A DNA stretch of 64,000 nt from Ancalomicrobiaceae bacterium S20. Its GTDB lineage: Bacteria > Pseudomonadota > Alphaproteobacteria > Rhizobiales > Ancalomicrobiaceae. Numbering within the stretch: position 1 is the stretch's first letter; the number at the start of each line of letters is the position of its first letter. The translations under genes and the position numbers were made by a program. This document shows, one piece after another, positions 19,438 through 28,184 of this stretch. The stretch spans positions 1,426,001 through 1,490,000 of the forward strand of contig CP158568.1 in the NCBI GenBank assembly GCA_040269895.1. The letters are read 5' to 3'. The notes under the pieces were generated by a model, which did no database searches, was not told where the DNA came from, and saw nothing but the letters and a program-made list of their open reading frames with translations.

Positions 19438-19743
19438 TCAGTGCGTCCAGGTGCCGATGCGGCCGAACTTGAAATTGTCGGAATAGGAGATCGCCTTGCG
19501 CGTCCGCTCGTGCGGCTCCGACACGACATAGGCGAGGCCTTCGCGCTCACAGTAGGCGACGGCCTCTTCCTTGGTCTCGAACCACAGCCGGATCTGCGAC
19601 TTCATGTCGGCCGACGAGGTCCAGCCCATCAGCGGCTCCGGCGTGCGCGGCTCCTCGGCTTCATAGTCCAGGCACCAGCGCTTGGCCTTGGCCTGACCCG
19701 ACTGCATGGCCGTCTTCGCCGGCCGGTAGATGCGCGCAACCAT
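19438..19743 (-). CDS. Complex I accessory subunit, NDUFS4-like (ETC complex I subunit family)
   Basis: 101 residues. The conserved pattern MVARIYRPAKTAMQSGQAK, WCLDYE, MGWTSSADMKSQIRLWFETKEEAVAYCE and DNFKFGRIGTWTH is that of the alphaproteobacterial homologue of the mitochondrial 18-kDa NDUFS4 subunit. It associates with the peripheral arm of NADH:quinone oxidoreductase and stabilises it. It is a single gene far from any nuo operon in the window, the normal arrangement in this class, and supports the alphaproteobacterial assignment. Confidence 0.92.
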   Translation of the reverse strand: MVARIYRPAKTAMQSGQAKAKRWCLDYEAEEPRTPEPLMGWTSSADMKSQIRLWFETKEEAVAYCEREGLAYVVSEPHERTRKAISYSDNFKFGRIGTWTH

Positions 19744-19959
19744 GGACAGTTCCCAGTTCGGCGTCGCCGACGCCCGCGCTTCGGGGCGCGAGCCCTCGGG
19801 CGCGGAGAGTCGCGAACGCGATCCGTTTCGCGCGCACCCTACAAACGACCGGCGGTCCTTGCAAGAACGGGCATGCCGCGATGCGGTATGGCGATGGGCG
19901 ATATCGGCGGTGGGCGCATCAGCGATGACGCGGACCGGCCGGATTCTGGCGTCGGGTGG

Positions 19960-20036
19960 TGGTCGGGGCAGCAGGATTCGAACCTGCGACCTGAAGTACC
20001 CAAAACTTCCGCGCTACCAGACTGCGCTATGCCCCG
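19960..20036 (-). tRNA. tRNA-Pro (anticodon TGG)
   Basis: 77 bases with encoded CCA. Acceptor CGGGGCA pairs with TGCCCCG; anticodon loop TTTGGGT closed by GAAGT/ACTTC; T-arm GCAGGTTCGAATCCTGC. Reads CCN, mainly CCA. Confidence 0.95.
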
Positions 20037-20204
20037 GCGAGGCGGACGATCGCGTCCGCGTCTCCGGTTCGATTACACCGCCCGCCGGTCCCTCCGCAAG
20101 CCGCACCTCGCCTGTCGGCCGGAATGAAGCAAGTCCGATGGTCGTGACGCTCGGATCCGTGACGGTCTTTGGACAACGGCTGGGTCGGGAGACCCAGCGG
20201 TGGC

Positions 20205-20708
20205 TCACTTCGAGCCGGCGACGAGCGGATGGACGATCCGGTCGCCCGCCTTCAGGCCGATCTTGTTCGCCGTGCCGGCGACGACCTCGAGCACGAAGCG
20301 CACCGGCCCGGCCGAGGAGACCGGCTCCTCCGAGAACGGCGTCGTCCCGGTCGCGAGATTGGCCACCGTGCCGTCGGCGCGGATGAAGATCATGTCGAGC
20401 GACACGAAGGTGTTCTTCATCCAGAACGACGCCGGCTCCTCGCGGTGGAAATCGAACAGCATCCCGTAGTCGGCGTCGAGCGCCTTGCGGAACATGAGGC
20501 CGGTCGCGCGCGCCTGCGGCGTCGCGGCGATCTCGATACGGAACGGATATCGCCCGGTCGCGGTGACGATCTCGAGCCGGGCCTCGTCGGCGGCGGCGGC
20601 CGGCGCGACTGCCAGGGGCACCAGCGCCGCCGTGCCGCCGGAGAGCAGGAGCCCGGCGGCGATCATGGCCGCCCGCAACGTCGCGCAGAACCCTATCGGT
20701 CGGATCAT
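20205..20708 (-). CDS. DUF192 family exported protein
   Basis: 167 residues. An N-terminal signal peptide (about residues 1-40, ending APAAAADE) is followed by the DUF192 domain: IEIAATPQARATGLMFRKALDADYGMLFDF, ASFWMKNTFVSLDMIFI and the end VVAGTANKIGLKAGDRIV. The family is widespread and of unknown function. Met at 20708 was chosen because GGAG lies 8 bases upstream and it begins the signal peptide; the frame is open 38 codons further upstream. Its nearest neighbour is tRNA-Pro, with a gap of 168 bases. Confidence 0.87.
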   Translation of the reverse strand: MIRPIGFCATLRAAMIAAGLLLSGGTAALVPLAVAPAAAADEARLEIVTATGRYPFRIEIAATPQARATGLMFRKALDADYGMLFDFHREEPASFWMKNTFVSLDMIFIRADGTVANLATGTTPFSEEPVSSAGPVRFVLEVVAGTANKIGLKAGDRIVHPLVAGSK

Positions 20709-20884
20709 TCCGGTCTCTCCATCCCTGACGGCGGGCCGCAGCCGAGCAACGGCCGGTCGCGCTTCGGGCTCCACAGTCCGCGCTTCGTCTAGCACGATCG
20801 GGGGCGGATATGTCCAGAACACGGCGGCTGGCGGTGGGGCGTTTGGCGCAGGCGCGGGGGCGGTGCCTGCAAAATGCGCCCAAG

Positions 20885-20921
20885 AAAAAGGGGGCGCACC
20901 CGTCAGGATGAGCGCGCCCCC
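20885..20921 (-). terminator. Intrinsic terminator downstream of the small exported protein
   Basis: Arms GGGGGCGC and GCGCCCCC (20890-20921) with a 16-base loop, followed on the minus strand by TTTTTC. It lies about 200 bases past the stop at 21117, and terminates that transcript before the DUF192 gene. Confidence 0.65.
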
Positions 20922-21116
20922 GAGGTGGTGGCTGGATGGCTAGCCACGAGCCTGGGAGGAAGCGCGGTGCCGGATCAACGGACGGCACGCACGCCTCGGA
21001 TGCGGTCGGCGCCTCCGCCTGAGGCTCCGGGGTCAGCGGAGCCGGCTCGGGCGCCGAGGCGAGGGCAGGACCGTCAGGGGGAGCGGTCGGCCCTCGAATA
21101 CGGCGGAACGCGGACC

Positions 21117-21434
21117 TCAGCGGTTCGCGGTCTCGGTGACCGGCACGCGAACCAGCGTGGAGGTCGCTGCCTGTTCGTCGCGGCGCTCGACGGTGATGAA
21201 GCGCGGCAGATGCGGCGTGCCGTTGCCGGCGCAGTCGGTGCCGAGCGCGGCGGCGACGGTCATGTCGCAGTTGGCGACGAGCCGGAACGCATCGCCGATG
21301 CGGTCGGATTTCACGACCGTCGTCTCGGCGACCTCCAGATCACCGCTGCGCTCGGCCTTCGCTGCCGTGAGGACGAGCGGCGAGGCGACAAGGAACGCGG
21401 CGGCGGCAAACAGGGCGGTCTTCGTGATCGACAT
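21117..21434 (-). CDS. Small exported protein of unknown function
   Basis: 105 residues. Signal peptide residues 1-27 (MSITKTALFAAAAFLVASPL ... AKAER). The mature part of about 78 residues has two cysteines (NCDMTVAAALGTDCAG) that could form a disulphide. I do not recognise the family. An AAGGAG site 8 bases before the ATG at 21434 fixes the start, although the frame is open upstream. It stands alone between two terminator-bounded regions; the 420 bases upstream to coaD hold no gene I can support. Confidence 0.68.
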   Translation of the reverse strand: MSITKTALFAAAAFLVASPLVLTAAKAERSGDLEVAETTVVKSDRIGDAFRLVANCDMTVAAALGTDCAGNGTPHLPRFITVERRDEQAATSTLVRVPVTETANR

Positions 21435-21854
21435 CGGTGTTCTCCTTCCGAACGACCTTTCGATGGTCTGAGCTTGCCAGAGGCGCTCTGAACGCTTTTC
21501 GAGCGGTCCGTTCATCCGGGCTTCATCGTTCATGGACCCGGAGGTTAAGCGACATCGGTGTCCGCCGGTTTGCGCCGACGGAGCGATCGTGTTTCAACTC
21601 GGAAACGATGGGCCGCGGCGGCGACGTGGGGCCGTCTCTTGCCCTGCCGGGCGGGGACGGATAAGAGCCGCGGGGACGCCGGAACGCGCGTCCGTCTGCG
21701 GGGTCAACGACTTCGGATGGGCGAGGTTCCGTGGATCGGGCAGCGTGCCGGTCCGGGCGCGCGTCGCGGGATCGCCGATCGGCGTCCGAGACGGCAGCGC
21801 ATGAACAGAGACCCCGAACGGCCAGGCCGCGACGGGGCGGGAGGCGAAGGGACG

Positions 21855-22352
21855 ATGACCAGGACGGCGCTCTATCCGGGGTCCTTCGACCCGGTCACCA
21901 ATGGCCATGTCGACATTCTCGCCCAGTCGCTCGATCTGGTCGACCGTGTGATCGTGGCGATCGGCGTGCATCCGGCGAAGACGCCGATGTTCGACTTCGA
22001 CACCCGCGAGGCGATGATCCGCGAATCGCTCGACACGCTCGGCATCGCGCAGTCGCGCGTCGATGTGATCTCGTTCACCGGCCTCGTAATCGAAACGGCT
22101 CGCCAGTACGGCGCCTCGATCATGATCCGCGGCCTGCGCGACGGCACGGATCTCGACTACGAGATGCAGCTCGCCGGCATGAACCTGTCGTTGGCGCCGG
22201 CCGTGCGCACCGTGCTCTTGCCGGCCTCGCCGACCGTCCGCCATATCACCGCCACGCTGGTCCGGCAGATCGCCCAACTCGGCGGCGACGTCACCGCTTT
22301 CGTGCCGCATGGCGTGGCGGAGCGGCTCGCCGCCGTTGTCGGCCGCCGTTGA
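21855..22352 (+). CDS. coaD: Phosphopantetheine adenylyltransferase
   Basis: 165 residues. Catalyses the fourth step of coenzyme A synthesis, ATP plus 4'-phosphopantetheine to dephospho-CoA. The nucleotidyltransferase motif TxxHxG-like block [18 protein letters not shown] is at residues 5-22 and the ISSTLVR-equivalent reads [15 protein letters not shown]. The open frame starts at 21558, but GAAGGGACG before the ATG at 21855 and family length fix this start. The cyclophilin gene follows 67 bases downstream on the same strand. Confidence 0.95.
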   Translation: MTRTALYPGSFDPVTNGHVDILAQSLDLVDRVIVAIGVHPAKTPMFDFDTREAMIRESLDTLGIAQSRVDVISFTGLVIETARQYGASIMIRGLRDGTDLDYEMQLAGMNLSLAPAVRTVLLPASPTVRHITATLVRQIAQLGGDVTAFVPHGVAERLAAVVGRR

Positions 22353-22419
22353 GGCGGCGCTGATCCATTTTCCGACCACGCGTTCCGACTTCGTCGCCAG
22401 AACCCTTCAGGAGGCATCC

Positions 22420-22983
22420 TTGCTCAAGCGCCGCTTTCTCGCCCTCGCGGGCCTCGCCGCCGTGACACTCGCGGCCGGTCCCGTCGCCGCACAGCAGGCC
22501 GCGTCCGACCCGCAGAACACGATCTATCTCGACACCAAGGACGGCCGGGTCGTGATCCGGCTGCGTCCGGACCTGGCGCCGAAGCATGCCGAGCGCATCC
22601 GCACGCTCGCCGCGCAGGGCTTCTACAACGGCCTCAAGTTCCACCGCGTGATCGAAGGCTTCATGGCCCAGACCGGCGATCCGACCGGCACCGGCTCGGG
22701 CGGCTCGCCGCTGCCGAACCTGCCGGCCGAGTTCTCGGCGCGGCCGTTCGAGCGCGGCGTCGTCGGCATGGCGCGCACCTCCGATCCGAACAGCGCCAAT
22801 TCGCAGTTCTTCATCACCTTCGCGAGCTCGCCCTGGCTGAACGGCCAGTACACGGTCGTCGGCGAGGTGGTCTCCGGCATGGAGGTCGTCGACAAGATCA
22901 AGAAGGGCGACAAGAACGCCGGCGGCATGGTGCAGAACCCGGATGTGATCGTGAAGATGCAGCCGGCCGCCGCCGCCAAGTAA
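22420..22983 (+). CDS. Peptidyl-prolyl cis-trans isomerase, cyclophilin type, exported
   Basis: 187 residues. The start is a TTG at 22420 with a perfect AGGAGG five bases upstream; it opens a signal peptide (LKRRFLALAGLAAVTLAAGPVAAQQA). An ATG further upstream would overlap coaD. The cyclophilin core shows FHRVIEGFMAQTGDPTGTGSGG, FERGVVGMART, NSANSQFFITF and WLNGQYTVVGEV, including the catalytic Arg of FHRVI. It probably assists folding in the periplasm. Downstream of coaD and ended by a strong terminator. Confidence 0.92.
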   Translation: MLKRRFLALAGLAAVTLAAGPVAAQQAASDPQNTIYLDTKDGRVVIRLRPDLAPKHAERIRTLAAQGFYNGLKFHRVIEGFMAQTGDPTGTGSGGSPLPNLPAEFSARPFERGVVGMARTSDPNSANSQFFITFASSPWLNGQYTVVGEVVSGMEVVDKIKKGDKNAGGMVQNPDVIVKMQPAAAAK

Positions 22984-23020
22984 GCATCGCGCCGCGTCCT
23001 GCGGGGTATCCCGAGATGCG

Positions 23021-23048
23021 AAAAGCCGGCCTCGCGGCCGGCTTTTTC
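23021..23048 (+). terminator. Intrinsic terminator after the cyclophilin gene
   Basis: GCCGGCC-TCGC-GGCCGGC stem followed by TTTTT, flanked by AAAA on the 5' side so it could act in both directions between two convergent genes. Confidence 0.88.
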
Positions 23049-23087
23049 ATGAGACGTGTCCAATGGGAGCGGACGCGCACGGCCGGT

Positions 23088-24146
23088 TCAGGCGACGCGC
23101 GTGTCCAGATTGACGTCAGTGTCCGTCTCGCAGCGCACGAGATTGCGGCCGCCGCGCTTGGCGGCATAGAGCGAGCAGTCGGAGCGCTCGATCAGGGTCT
23201 GCGAGTTGTCGCCGCGGCGCCAGCTCGCCACGCCGATCGAGATCGTGATGCGGCCGAGGTTCTCGCCGGTTGAGCGCTTGACCAGCTCCTTGGAATAGAC
23301 CGCCTCGCGGATGTGCTCGGCCACGACCACGGCCTGGCGCAGGTTGGTGCGCGGCAGGATCACGGCGAACTCCTCGCCGCCGTACCGGCAGGCGACGTCC
23401 TGGCCCTTGACGTTCTGCTTCACAGCCAGCGCGACCAGCCGCAACACCTGGTCGCCGGTCTGGTGGCCATAGGTGTCGTTGAACTTCTTGAAGTGGTCGA
23501 TATCGGTCAGGAGCAGCGCGAAGGGTTGGTTCGACTGCTCGCACTCGGCGATCGCGCGCTCCATCGACTGGTCGAAGTGCTTGCGATTGGCGAGCGTGGT
23601 CAGTTCGTCGGTCAGGCTCTCGTAGCGGATCGCCTCGAGGCTCTCCTGCAGCTCGGCGATCTGGCGACGCGAGTCGGCCAGCTGATGCTCGAGCTTGCGA
23701 TTGGTCGTCTCGGTGTCCTTGGTGACCTTGATCAGGCTCTGGACGATGCCCGACACGCTCTCGCGATCGGTCGTGCCGGAGAGCCTGCGGGTCGCCTCGT
23801 CGAGGGACACACAGTAGTCGGAGGTCGCGGTCAGCGACGATTCGATCATGCCGACCACGTCGGCGATCTCGGTCGACAGCTTGCCGCCGACCTCCTCGAT
23901 CCGTTCGCCGAGCCGGGTCGGAGCGATGAACTGGTCGTAGACCTTGCTCACCTCCGCCACGGAGATCTTGCCGCGGGTGCGGAGGATCTCGTTGACGGTC
24001 TTATTCAGCGCGTGATTGAATCCCGCCGCGTACGTATACCAGAGCTCGTAATTGCGCGGATACGCCGGGATCTCGTTCTTCCGGAGATGCCCAATCGCCG
24101 TTTCGCCATATGCGAGCGTCCGACGGAAATCGTCTCTTTCGCTCAT
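23088..24146 (-). CDS. Soluble diguanylate cyclase (GGDEF)
   Basis: 352 residues. The N-terminal ~170 residues form an alpha-helical region with YPRNYELWYTYAAGFNHALN, typical of a widespread alphaproteobacterial cyclase group, then a coiled coil (HQLADSRRQIAELQESLEAI). The GGDEF domain follows with LTDIDHFKKFNDTYGHQ and active-site GGEEF at 256-260. The product-inhibition site is KGQD instead of RxxD, so feedback control may be lost. No transmembrane segment. ATG at 24146 has AGAGGG just upstream. A perfect CtrA box lies 80 bases upstream. Confidence 0.9.
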   Translation of the reverse strand: MSERDDFRRTLAYGETAIGHLRKNEIPAYPRNYELWYTYAAGFNHALNKTVNEILRTRGKISVAEVSKVYDQFIAPTRLGERIEEVGGKLSTEIADVVGMIESSLTATSDYCVSLDEATRRLSGTTDRESVSGIVQSLIKVTKDTETTNRKLEHQLADSRRQIAELQESLEAIRYESLTDELTTLANRKHFDQSMERAIAECEQSNQPFALLLTDIDHFKKFNDTYGHQTGDQVLRLVALAVKQNVKGQDVACRYGGEEFAVILPRTNLRQAVVVAEHIREAVYSKELVKRSTGENLGRITISIGVASWRRGDNSQTLIERSDCSLYAAKRGGRNLVRCETDTDVNLDTRVA

Positions 24147-24225
24147 TTGACCCTCTCGATCACGGCCCCGAGAGATCGAGGCACGTAATCCCATCCCTCA
24201 CACCATACGGATATCACCGAATGCA

Positions 24226-24240
24226 TTAAGGGCCGGTTAA
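24226..24240 (-). promoter_or_regulatory. CtrA-binding motif upstream of the diguanylate cyclase gene
   Basis: TTAA-N7-TTAA with exact 7-base spacing, TTAACCGGCCCTTAA on the coding strand. It matches the established CtrA consensus and is 80 bases before the start codon at 24146, where a cell-cycle promoter would lie. Confidence 0.68.
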
Positions 24241-24527
24241 ATGAATAGCGGGAATGCCGTTAGGGGATTTCAGTAGCTTCCGGAAGTCATGATTTCGATG
24301 TTCGATCAATGTTGATGGATGTCGTTGGTCGACTACTCCGCATGGATGACTTTGCAACTCGCTGTGACGAATATCCGAGGTTGCATTATCATGTTCAATT
24401 GCTTCTAGTCTAATCGATATGATCGATGAAGCACGGATCGCAATGAATGGTTGTGCGATCTGTTTTGTGTTTCGTGTCGGGGGAATACTGGCATGCTAGA
24501 CGCTGCGATCTTTACGAACGCAGCCGA

Positions 24528-24559
24528 GCACCCCCCCCGTATTGGTACGAGGGGGGTGC
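24528..24559. terminator. Strong hairpin downstream of the DEAD-box helicase
   Basis: GCACCCCCC and GGGGGGTGC arms, extended inside by CGTA-TTGG-TACG with a single mismatched pair. It lies 30 bases after the helicase stop on the minus strand. No T-run follows, so it may be a Rho-assisted terminator or a 3'-end stabiliser. Confidence 0.5.
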
Positions 24560-24589
24560 CGTATCCCCAGCAAGATTACGTAGCGTCGG

Positions 24590-26203
24590 TCAGGACGCCG
24601 TCCGCAGCGGCCGCGTGGGGCGCAACAGGAAGGCCGGGACGTGATCGCCCAGGCCCACCACCGGCGGCTCGTCGTGATCATGCCGTCGGTCGTGCCGGCG
24701 ATCCTCGCGACGCTCGTGCGGATTACGCTCGCGCGGCGGCTGATCGGCGCGCGGCTGCTCCGAGCGGCCATGTTCGGCGCGACCATGTTCGGTCCGGGCC
24801 GGCGGCGGCGTGGTGCGGTCGCGAGGCTTTCGATCGTCGCGGCGGCGCTCGCCGCGCGGCTCCTGCCGATCCGATCGGGCCTCCTGGCGCTCGGCGCGGG
24901 GCTGCTGCTCCGAACGGTCGGGGCGTTCGGCCCGTTCCGGACGCTCGGTCCGCTCCCCGCGCGGTTCCTTGCGTTCGCCGGCCTCGCGACGCGGCTCGCG
25001 CTCGGTGCTGCGGCCGCGACGGCCGCGTTCGCGTTCACCCGATGAGGAGGACCGCCGCTCGCCGCGCGGCGCTTCGCCCGCCGGCTCGCCGATCCACTCC
25101 GGGGCCTCGCCGATCAGCTTCTCGACAGCCGCCAGGGCCTTCGCGTCGAGATCGGTGACGATGGTCACTGCCGTGCCCGAACGGCCGGCGCGGCCGGTGC
25201 GGCCGATGCGGTGGACATAGTCCTCCGCGTGCACCGGCACATCGAAATTGAAGACGTGGCTGACATCCGGAATGTCGAGGCCGCGCGCCGCGACGTCGGA
25301 GGCGACGAGCAGGGTCAGCCGGTTGTTGCGGAACGCGTCGAGCATCGCCATGCGCGCCCGCTGGTCCATGTCGCCGTGTAGCGCGCCGACGGAGAAGCCG
25401 TGCTTCTCGAGGCTGCGGTAGACGATCTGCACATCGCGCTTGCGATTGCAGAAGATGATCGCGTTCTTGAGATCCTGCGCGTCGGTGATCAGGTCGCGCA
25501 GCACTTCGCGCTTCTCGTGCTGCTCGCGGCCGGCGGCGATCAGTCGCTGGGTGACCGTCTTGGTCACGCTCGACGGCTTGCCGGCCTCGACGCGCACGGG
25601 ATCGCGCAGGAACATGTCGGCGAGGCGCTGGATTTCCGGCGGCATGGTCGCCGAGAACATCAGCGTCTGCCGGTTCGTCGGGATCATCTTGCAGATCTTC
25701 TCGATGTCCGGGATGAAGCCCATGTCGAGCATCCGGTCGGCCTCGTCGATGACGAGGATCTCGACGCCGGTCATCAGCAGTCGGCCGCGGCCGAACAGAT
25801 CGAGCAGACGGCCCGGCGTGGCGATCAGGACGTCGACGCCGCGATCGAGCTTCTTCAGCTGCTCGTCGAAGGAGACGCCGCCGATCAGCAGCGCCACCGA
25901 GAGCTTGTGATTGATGCCGTATTTGTTGAAGTTCTCCTCGACCTGCGCCGCGAGTTCGCGCGTCGGTTCGAGGATCAGCGTGCGCGGCATCCGGGCACGG
26001 GCGCGGCCCGATTCGAGCCGGGTCAGCATGGGCAAAACGAAGGAGGCGGTCTTGCCGGTGCCGGTCTGGGCGATGCCGACGACATCCTTGCGTTCCAGGA
26101 CGATCGGGATCGCCTTTTCCTGGATGGGGGTCGGCTGCGTGTAGCCGGCGGCCTCTACGGCGGCCTGCACCTTATCGGAAAGTCCGAGGGTCGAAAAAGT
26201 CAT
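24590..26203 (-). CDS. DEAD-box ATP-dependent RNA helicase (RhlE/DeaD type)
   Basis: 537 residues. Q-motif FSTLGLSDKVQAAVEAAGYTQPTPIQ, Walker A AQTGTGKT, DEAD box VIDEADRMLDMGF, SAT (MFSATMP), and C-terminal HRIGRTGRAGRSG. After about residue 380 comes a ~155-residue tail very rich in Arg, Glu and Pro with REPR/GERR-like repeats, probably an RNA-binding disordered extension. ATG at 26203 opens the Q-motif; the frame is open 57 codons upstream without homology. Such helicases remodel rRNA and mRNA, often in the cold. Confidence 0.93.
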   Translation of the reverse strand: MTFSTLGLSDKVQAAVEAAGYTQPTPIQEKAIPIVLERKDVVGIAQTGTGKTASFVLPMLTRLESGRARARMPRTLILEPTRELAAQVEENFNKYGINHKLSVALLIGGVSFDEQLKKLDRGVDVLIATPGRLLDLFGRGRLLMTGVEILVIDEADRMLDMGFIPDIEKICKMIPTNRQTLMFSATMPPEIQRLADMFLRDPVRVEAGKPSSVTKTVTQRLIAAGREQHEKREVLRDLITDAQDLKNAIIFCNRKRDVQIVYRSLEKHGFSVGALHGDMDQRARMAMLDAFRNNRLTLLVASDVAARGLDIPDVSHVFNFDVPVHAEDYVHRIGRTGRAGRSGTAVTIVTDLDAKALAAVEKLIGEAPEWIGEPAGEAPRGERRSSSSGERERGRRGRSTEREPRREAGERKEPRGERTERPERAERPDRSEQQPRAERQEARSDRQEPRGERRRDDRKPRDRTTPPPARTEHGRAEHGRSEQPRADQPPRERNPHERREDRRHDRRHDHDEPPVVGLGDHVPAFLLRPTRPLRTAS

Positions 26204-26655
26204 TGTGTCCGTCGCTGTGGCGTCACGGGACCGACGGCGGACCTGATCGACAAAGACCGACCGAATGCTTGATTCCGGACCGGGAAGACGCGGCGACGAA
26301 GGTCGGCGGGTCGGGGGTCTGGAGCGCGTTCGGCGGGGCCGGGGATCGGTGCGGACCGGTGCGGTGAAACGCACACAGAGTTTTGTGCACTGCGATATCG
26401 CGCAATAAAGATACGTGTTGTCTGTGAAAAGTCAATGTCAAAGGCCGCGGGGCCCCGGATTTCCGCCTCGCGGAGACTTCTGAACTGCTCGTCATGAGAC
26501 CGCCTGCCGCGGGCGCCGGTGGCGGACGACAGTGGCTGAACGTCGTCGACAACCTTGCGTGGAGGGCGCGGGACGAGCGCTCCGAAGGTGGATCCTCAGG
26601 GGTGGGGACATGCGCGCGGGCGCTGCCGCGGGCACGGTCCCGCCGGCGGCGCGCG
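26204..26655. other. Intergenic region between helicase and HxlR genes
   Basis: 452 bases with no gene I can support. The AT-richer stretch 26370-26450 is the likely helicase promoter region and long 5' leader. Confidence 0.4.
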
Positions 26656-27114
26656 TCAGACCGCTTCGGCCAGATCGAGAGCGGCGTCGGGGCCGAGCCC
26701 GTCATGGCGCAGGCGCGCCGCCCGGATCTCGGCGTGATTCGCCTCCGCCCAGGCGACCAGACGCTGCAGCTCGGCGTGAAACCGGCGGCCGAGGTCGGTC
26801 AGCCGGTATTCGACGCTCGGCGGCTTGGTCGGATAGACGTGGCGGCTCAGCATGCCATCGCGCTCCAGGCTGCGTAGCGACTGGGTCAGCATGCGCTTGG
26901 AGATGTCCGGCACGGCACGTTGCAGCGCGCTGAATCGCTGCGGCCCCTCCGCGAGCATCAGCACGATCAGCGAGGTCCACTTGTCGCCGAGGTGATCGAG
27001 CACGTCGCGGACCGGGCAACGGCTGAAATCGACGTCGGCGGTGCCATCGGGCCCGATCGACAGGCCGAGCCGCTCGGCAATGGCGAGGCGGTTCCCTTTT
27101 GGTGCCCTGGACAC
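26656..27114 (-). CDS. HxlR-family regulator (QorR-like)
   Basis: 152 residues. The winged helix of the HxlR/DUF24 family is visible: [57 protein letters not shown]. Cys33 in the SRCP motif is the position used as a redox sensor in QorR-type members. A ~25-residue N-terminal extension precedes the domain. Divergent from a QorB-like reductase across 82 bases holding an inverted repeat, the standard layout of a thiol/quinone-responsive repressor and its target. Confidence 0.9.
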   Translation of the reverse strand: MSRAPKGNRLAIAERLGLSIGPDGTADVDFSRCPVRDVLDHLGDKWTSLIVLMLAEGPQRFSALQRAVPDISKRMLTQSLRSLERDGMLSRHVYPTKPPSVEYRLTDLGRRFHAELQRLVAWAEANHAEIRAARLRHDGLGPDAALDLAEAV

Positions 27115-27145
27115 GAAATGATGCCTCCTTACGGTCGCGCTTATC

Positions 27146-27162
27146 GGTCTCTATTGTAGACC
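27146..27162. promoter_or_regulatory. Probable operator of the HxlR/QorR-like regulator
   Basis: Inverted repeat GGTCT-N7-AGACC between the divergent genes, with another GAGACC at 27175-27180. Dimeric HxlR proteins bind such short palindromes, so this is the likely control point for both genes. Confidence 0.55.
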
Positions 27163-27196
27163 AGTCTTCAAGTCGAGACCAACAGGAGTTTCGTTC

Positions 27197-28057
27197 ATGT
27201 CGCCCCGCATTCTCGTCACTGCCGCCACCGGTCAGCTCGGCCGCCTCGTTGTCCAGGCGCTCCTCGCCACTGTTCCGGCCGCGTCGATCGTCGCCGCCGT
27301 GCGATCGCCGGACAAGGCCGCCGATCTCGCCGCGCTGGGCGTCGAGGTGCGCGCCGCCGACTATTCGAAGCCCGAGACGCTCGGCCCGGCGCTCGCCGGC
27401 ATCGATCGGGTGCTGCTGATCTCGTCGAGCGAGATCGGCCAGCGGACCACCCAGCACGCCAACGTGATCGACGCGGCGGTGAAGGCGGGCGTGAAGCGGC
27501 TCGTCTATACGAGCATCCTGCATGCCGACACCTCGCCGCTCGGTCTCGCCGCGGAGCATGTCGCGACCGAGAAGCGTATCGTTGCCTCGGGCCTGCCTTA
27601 CGTGTTGCTGCGCAACAGCTGGTATCTGGAGAACTACAACGCCAACATCCAGCCGGCGATCGCGCATGGTGCCGTGTTCGGGGCGGCCGGCGATGGGCGG
27701 ATCGCGGCCGCGTCGCGCGCGGACTATGCCGACGCCGCCGCCAAGGCGCTGACCCTGGATGCGCCGGCAAGCCTCTACGAGCTGGCCGGCGACGAGGCTT
27801 TCACGATGGCGGAGTGGGCCGCGGCCCTCGCCGAGGTTTCCGGCAAGCCGGTCGTCTATCAAAACATGCCGCAGGCCGACTATGCCGCGTTGCTGGTGCA
27901 GATCGGTCTGCCGGCACCCTTCGCCGATCTGCTGGCCGATTCCGACGTCGGCGCCTCGAAGGGCGGGCTCTTCGACGACAGCCGCACGCTGAGCCGGCTG
28001 ATCGGCCGGCCGACCACCACGCTGAAGAGCGCGCTCGCGGCGGCGCTGAAGGGCTGA
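27197..28057 (+). CDS. NAD(P)-binding quinone/thiol-stress reductase (QorB/NmrA-like)
   Basis: 286 residues. Rossmann motif VTAATGQLGRLVVQALL at the N-terminus; the pattern RSPDKAADLAALGVEVRAADYSKPETL, LLISSSEIGQR, LVYTSILHAD and VLLRNSWYLENYN matches the NmrA-like QorB/YtfG quinone reductases. The family reduces quinones with NADPH. A CAGGAG site precedes the ATG. Regulated, by inference, by the divergent HxlR gene. Confidence 0.88.
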   Translation: MSPRILVTAATGQLGRLVVQALLATVPAASIVAAVRSPDKAADLAALGVEVRAADYSKPETLGPALAGIDRVLLISSSEIGQRTTQHANVIDAAVKAGVKRLVYTSILHADTSPLGLAAEHVATEKRIVASGLPYVLLRNSWYLENYNANIQPAIAHGAVFGAAGDGRIAAASRADYADAAAKALTLDAPASLYELAGDEAFTMAEWAAALAEVSGKPVVYQNMPQADYAALLVQIGLPAPFADLLADSDVGASKGGLFDDSRTLSRLIGRPTTTLKSALAAALKG

Positions 28058-28078
28058 TCGCCCGTTCTTTTCCCACCA

Positions 28079-28113
28079 ACCGACCGCGCGCCGCCCCCGC
28101 TCGCGCGGTCGGT
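28079..28113 (+). terminator. Hairpin after the quinone reductase gene
   Basis: Perfect 12-base arms (ACCGACCGCGCG / CGCGCGGTCGGT) with an 11-base loop, 21 bases after the stop. The U-run is missing, so termination may need Rho. Confidence 0.5.
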
Positions 28114-28184
28114 CTCCCGGGCGGTCGTCCCCCGACGGCCGCCCGCTCTTTTCACCGCACCACCGGCGAGGCCCCAAGGTGTCG

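Larger units (their letters stand above)
24147..24589. other. Intergenic region between cyclase and helicase genes
   Basis: 443 bases, AT-richer than the surroundings. It contains the CtrA box, AT-rich promoter-like DNA (24370-24440) and a strong hairpin. No gene was seen. Confidence 0.5.

Noticed and set aside
24641-25158. Plus-strand frames over the helicase tail
   Set aside because: Antisense to a biased Arg/Glu/Pro-rich tail; the repeat look comes from GAG/CGC codons rather than a DNA repeat family.
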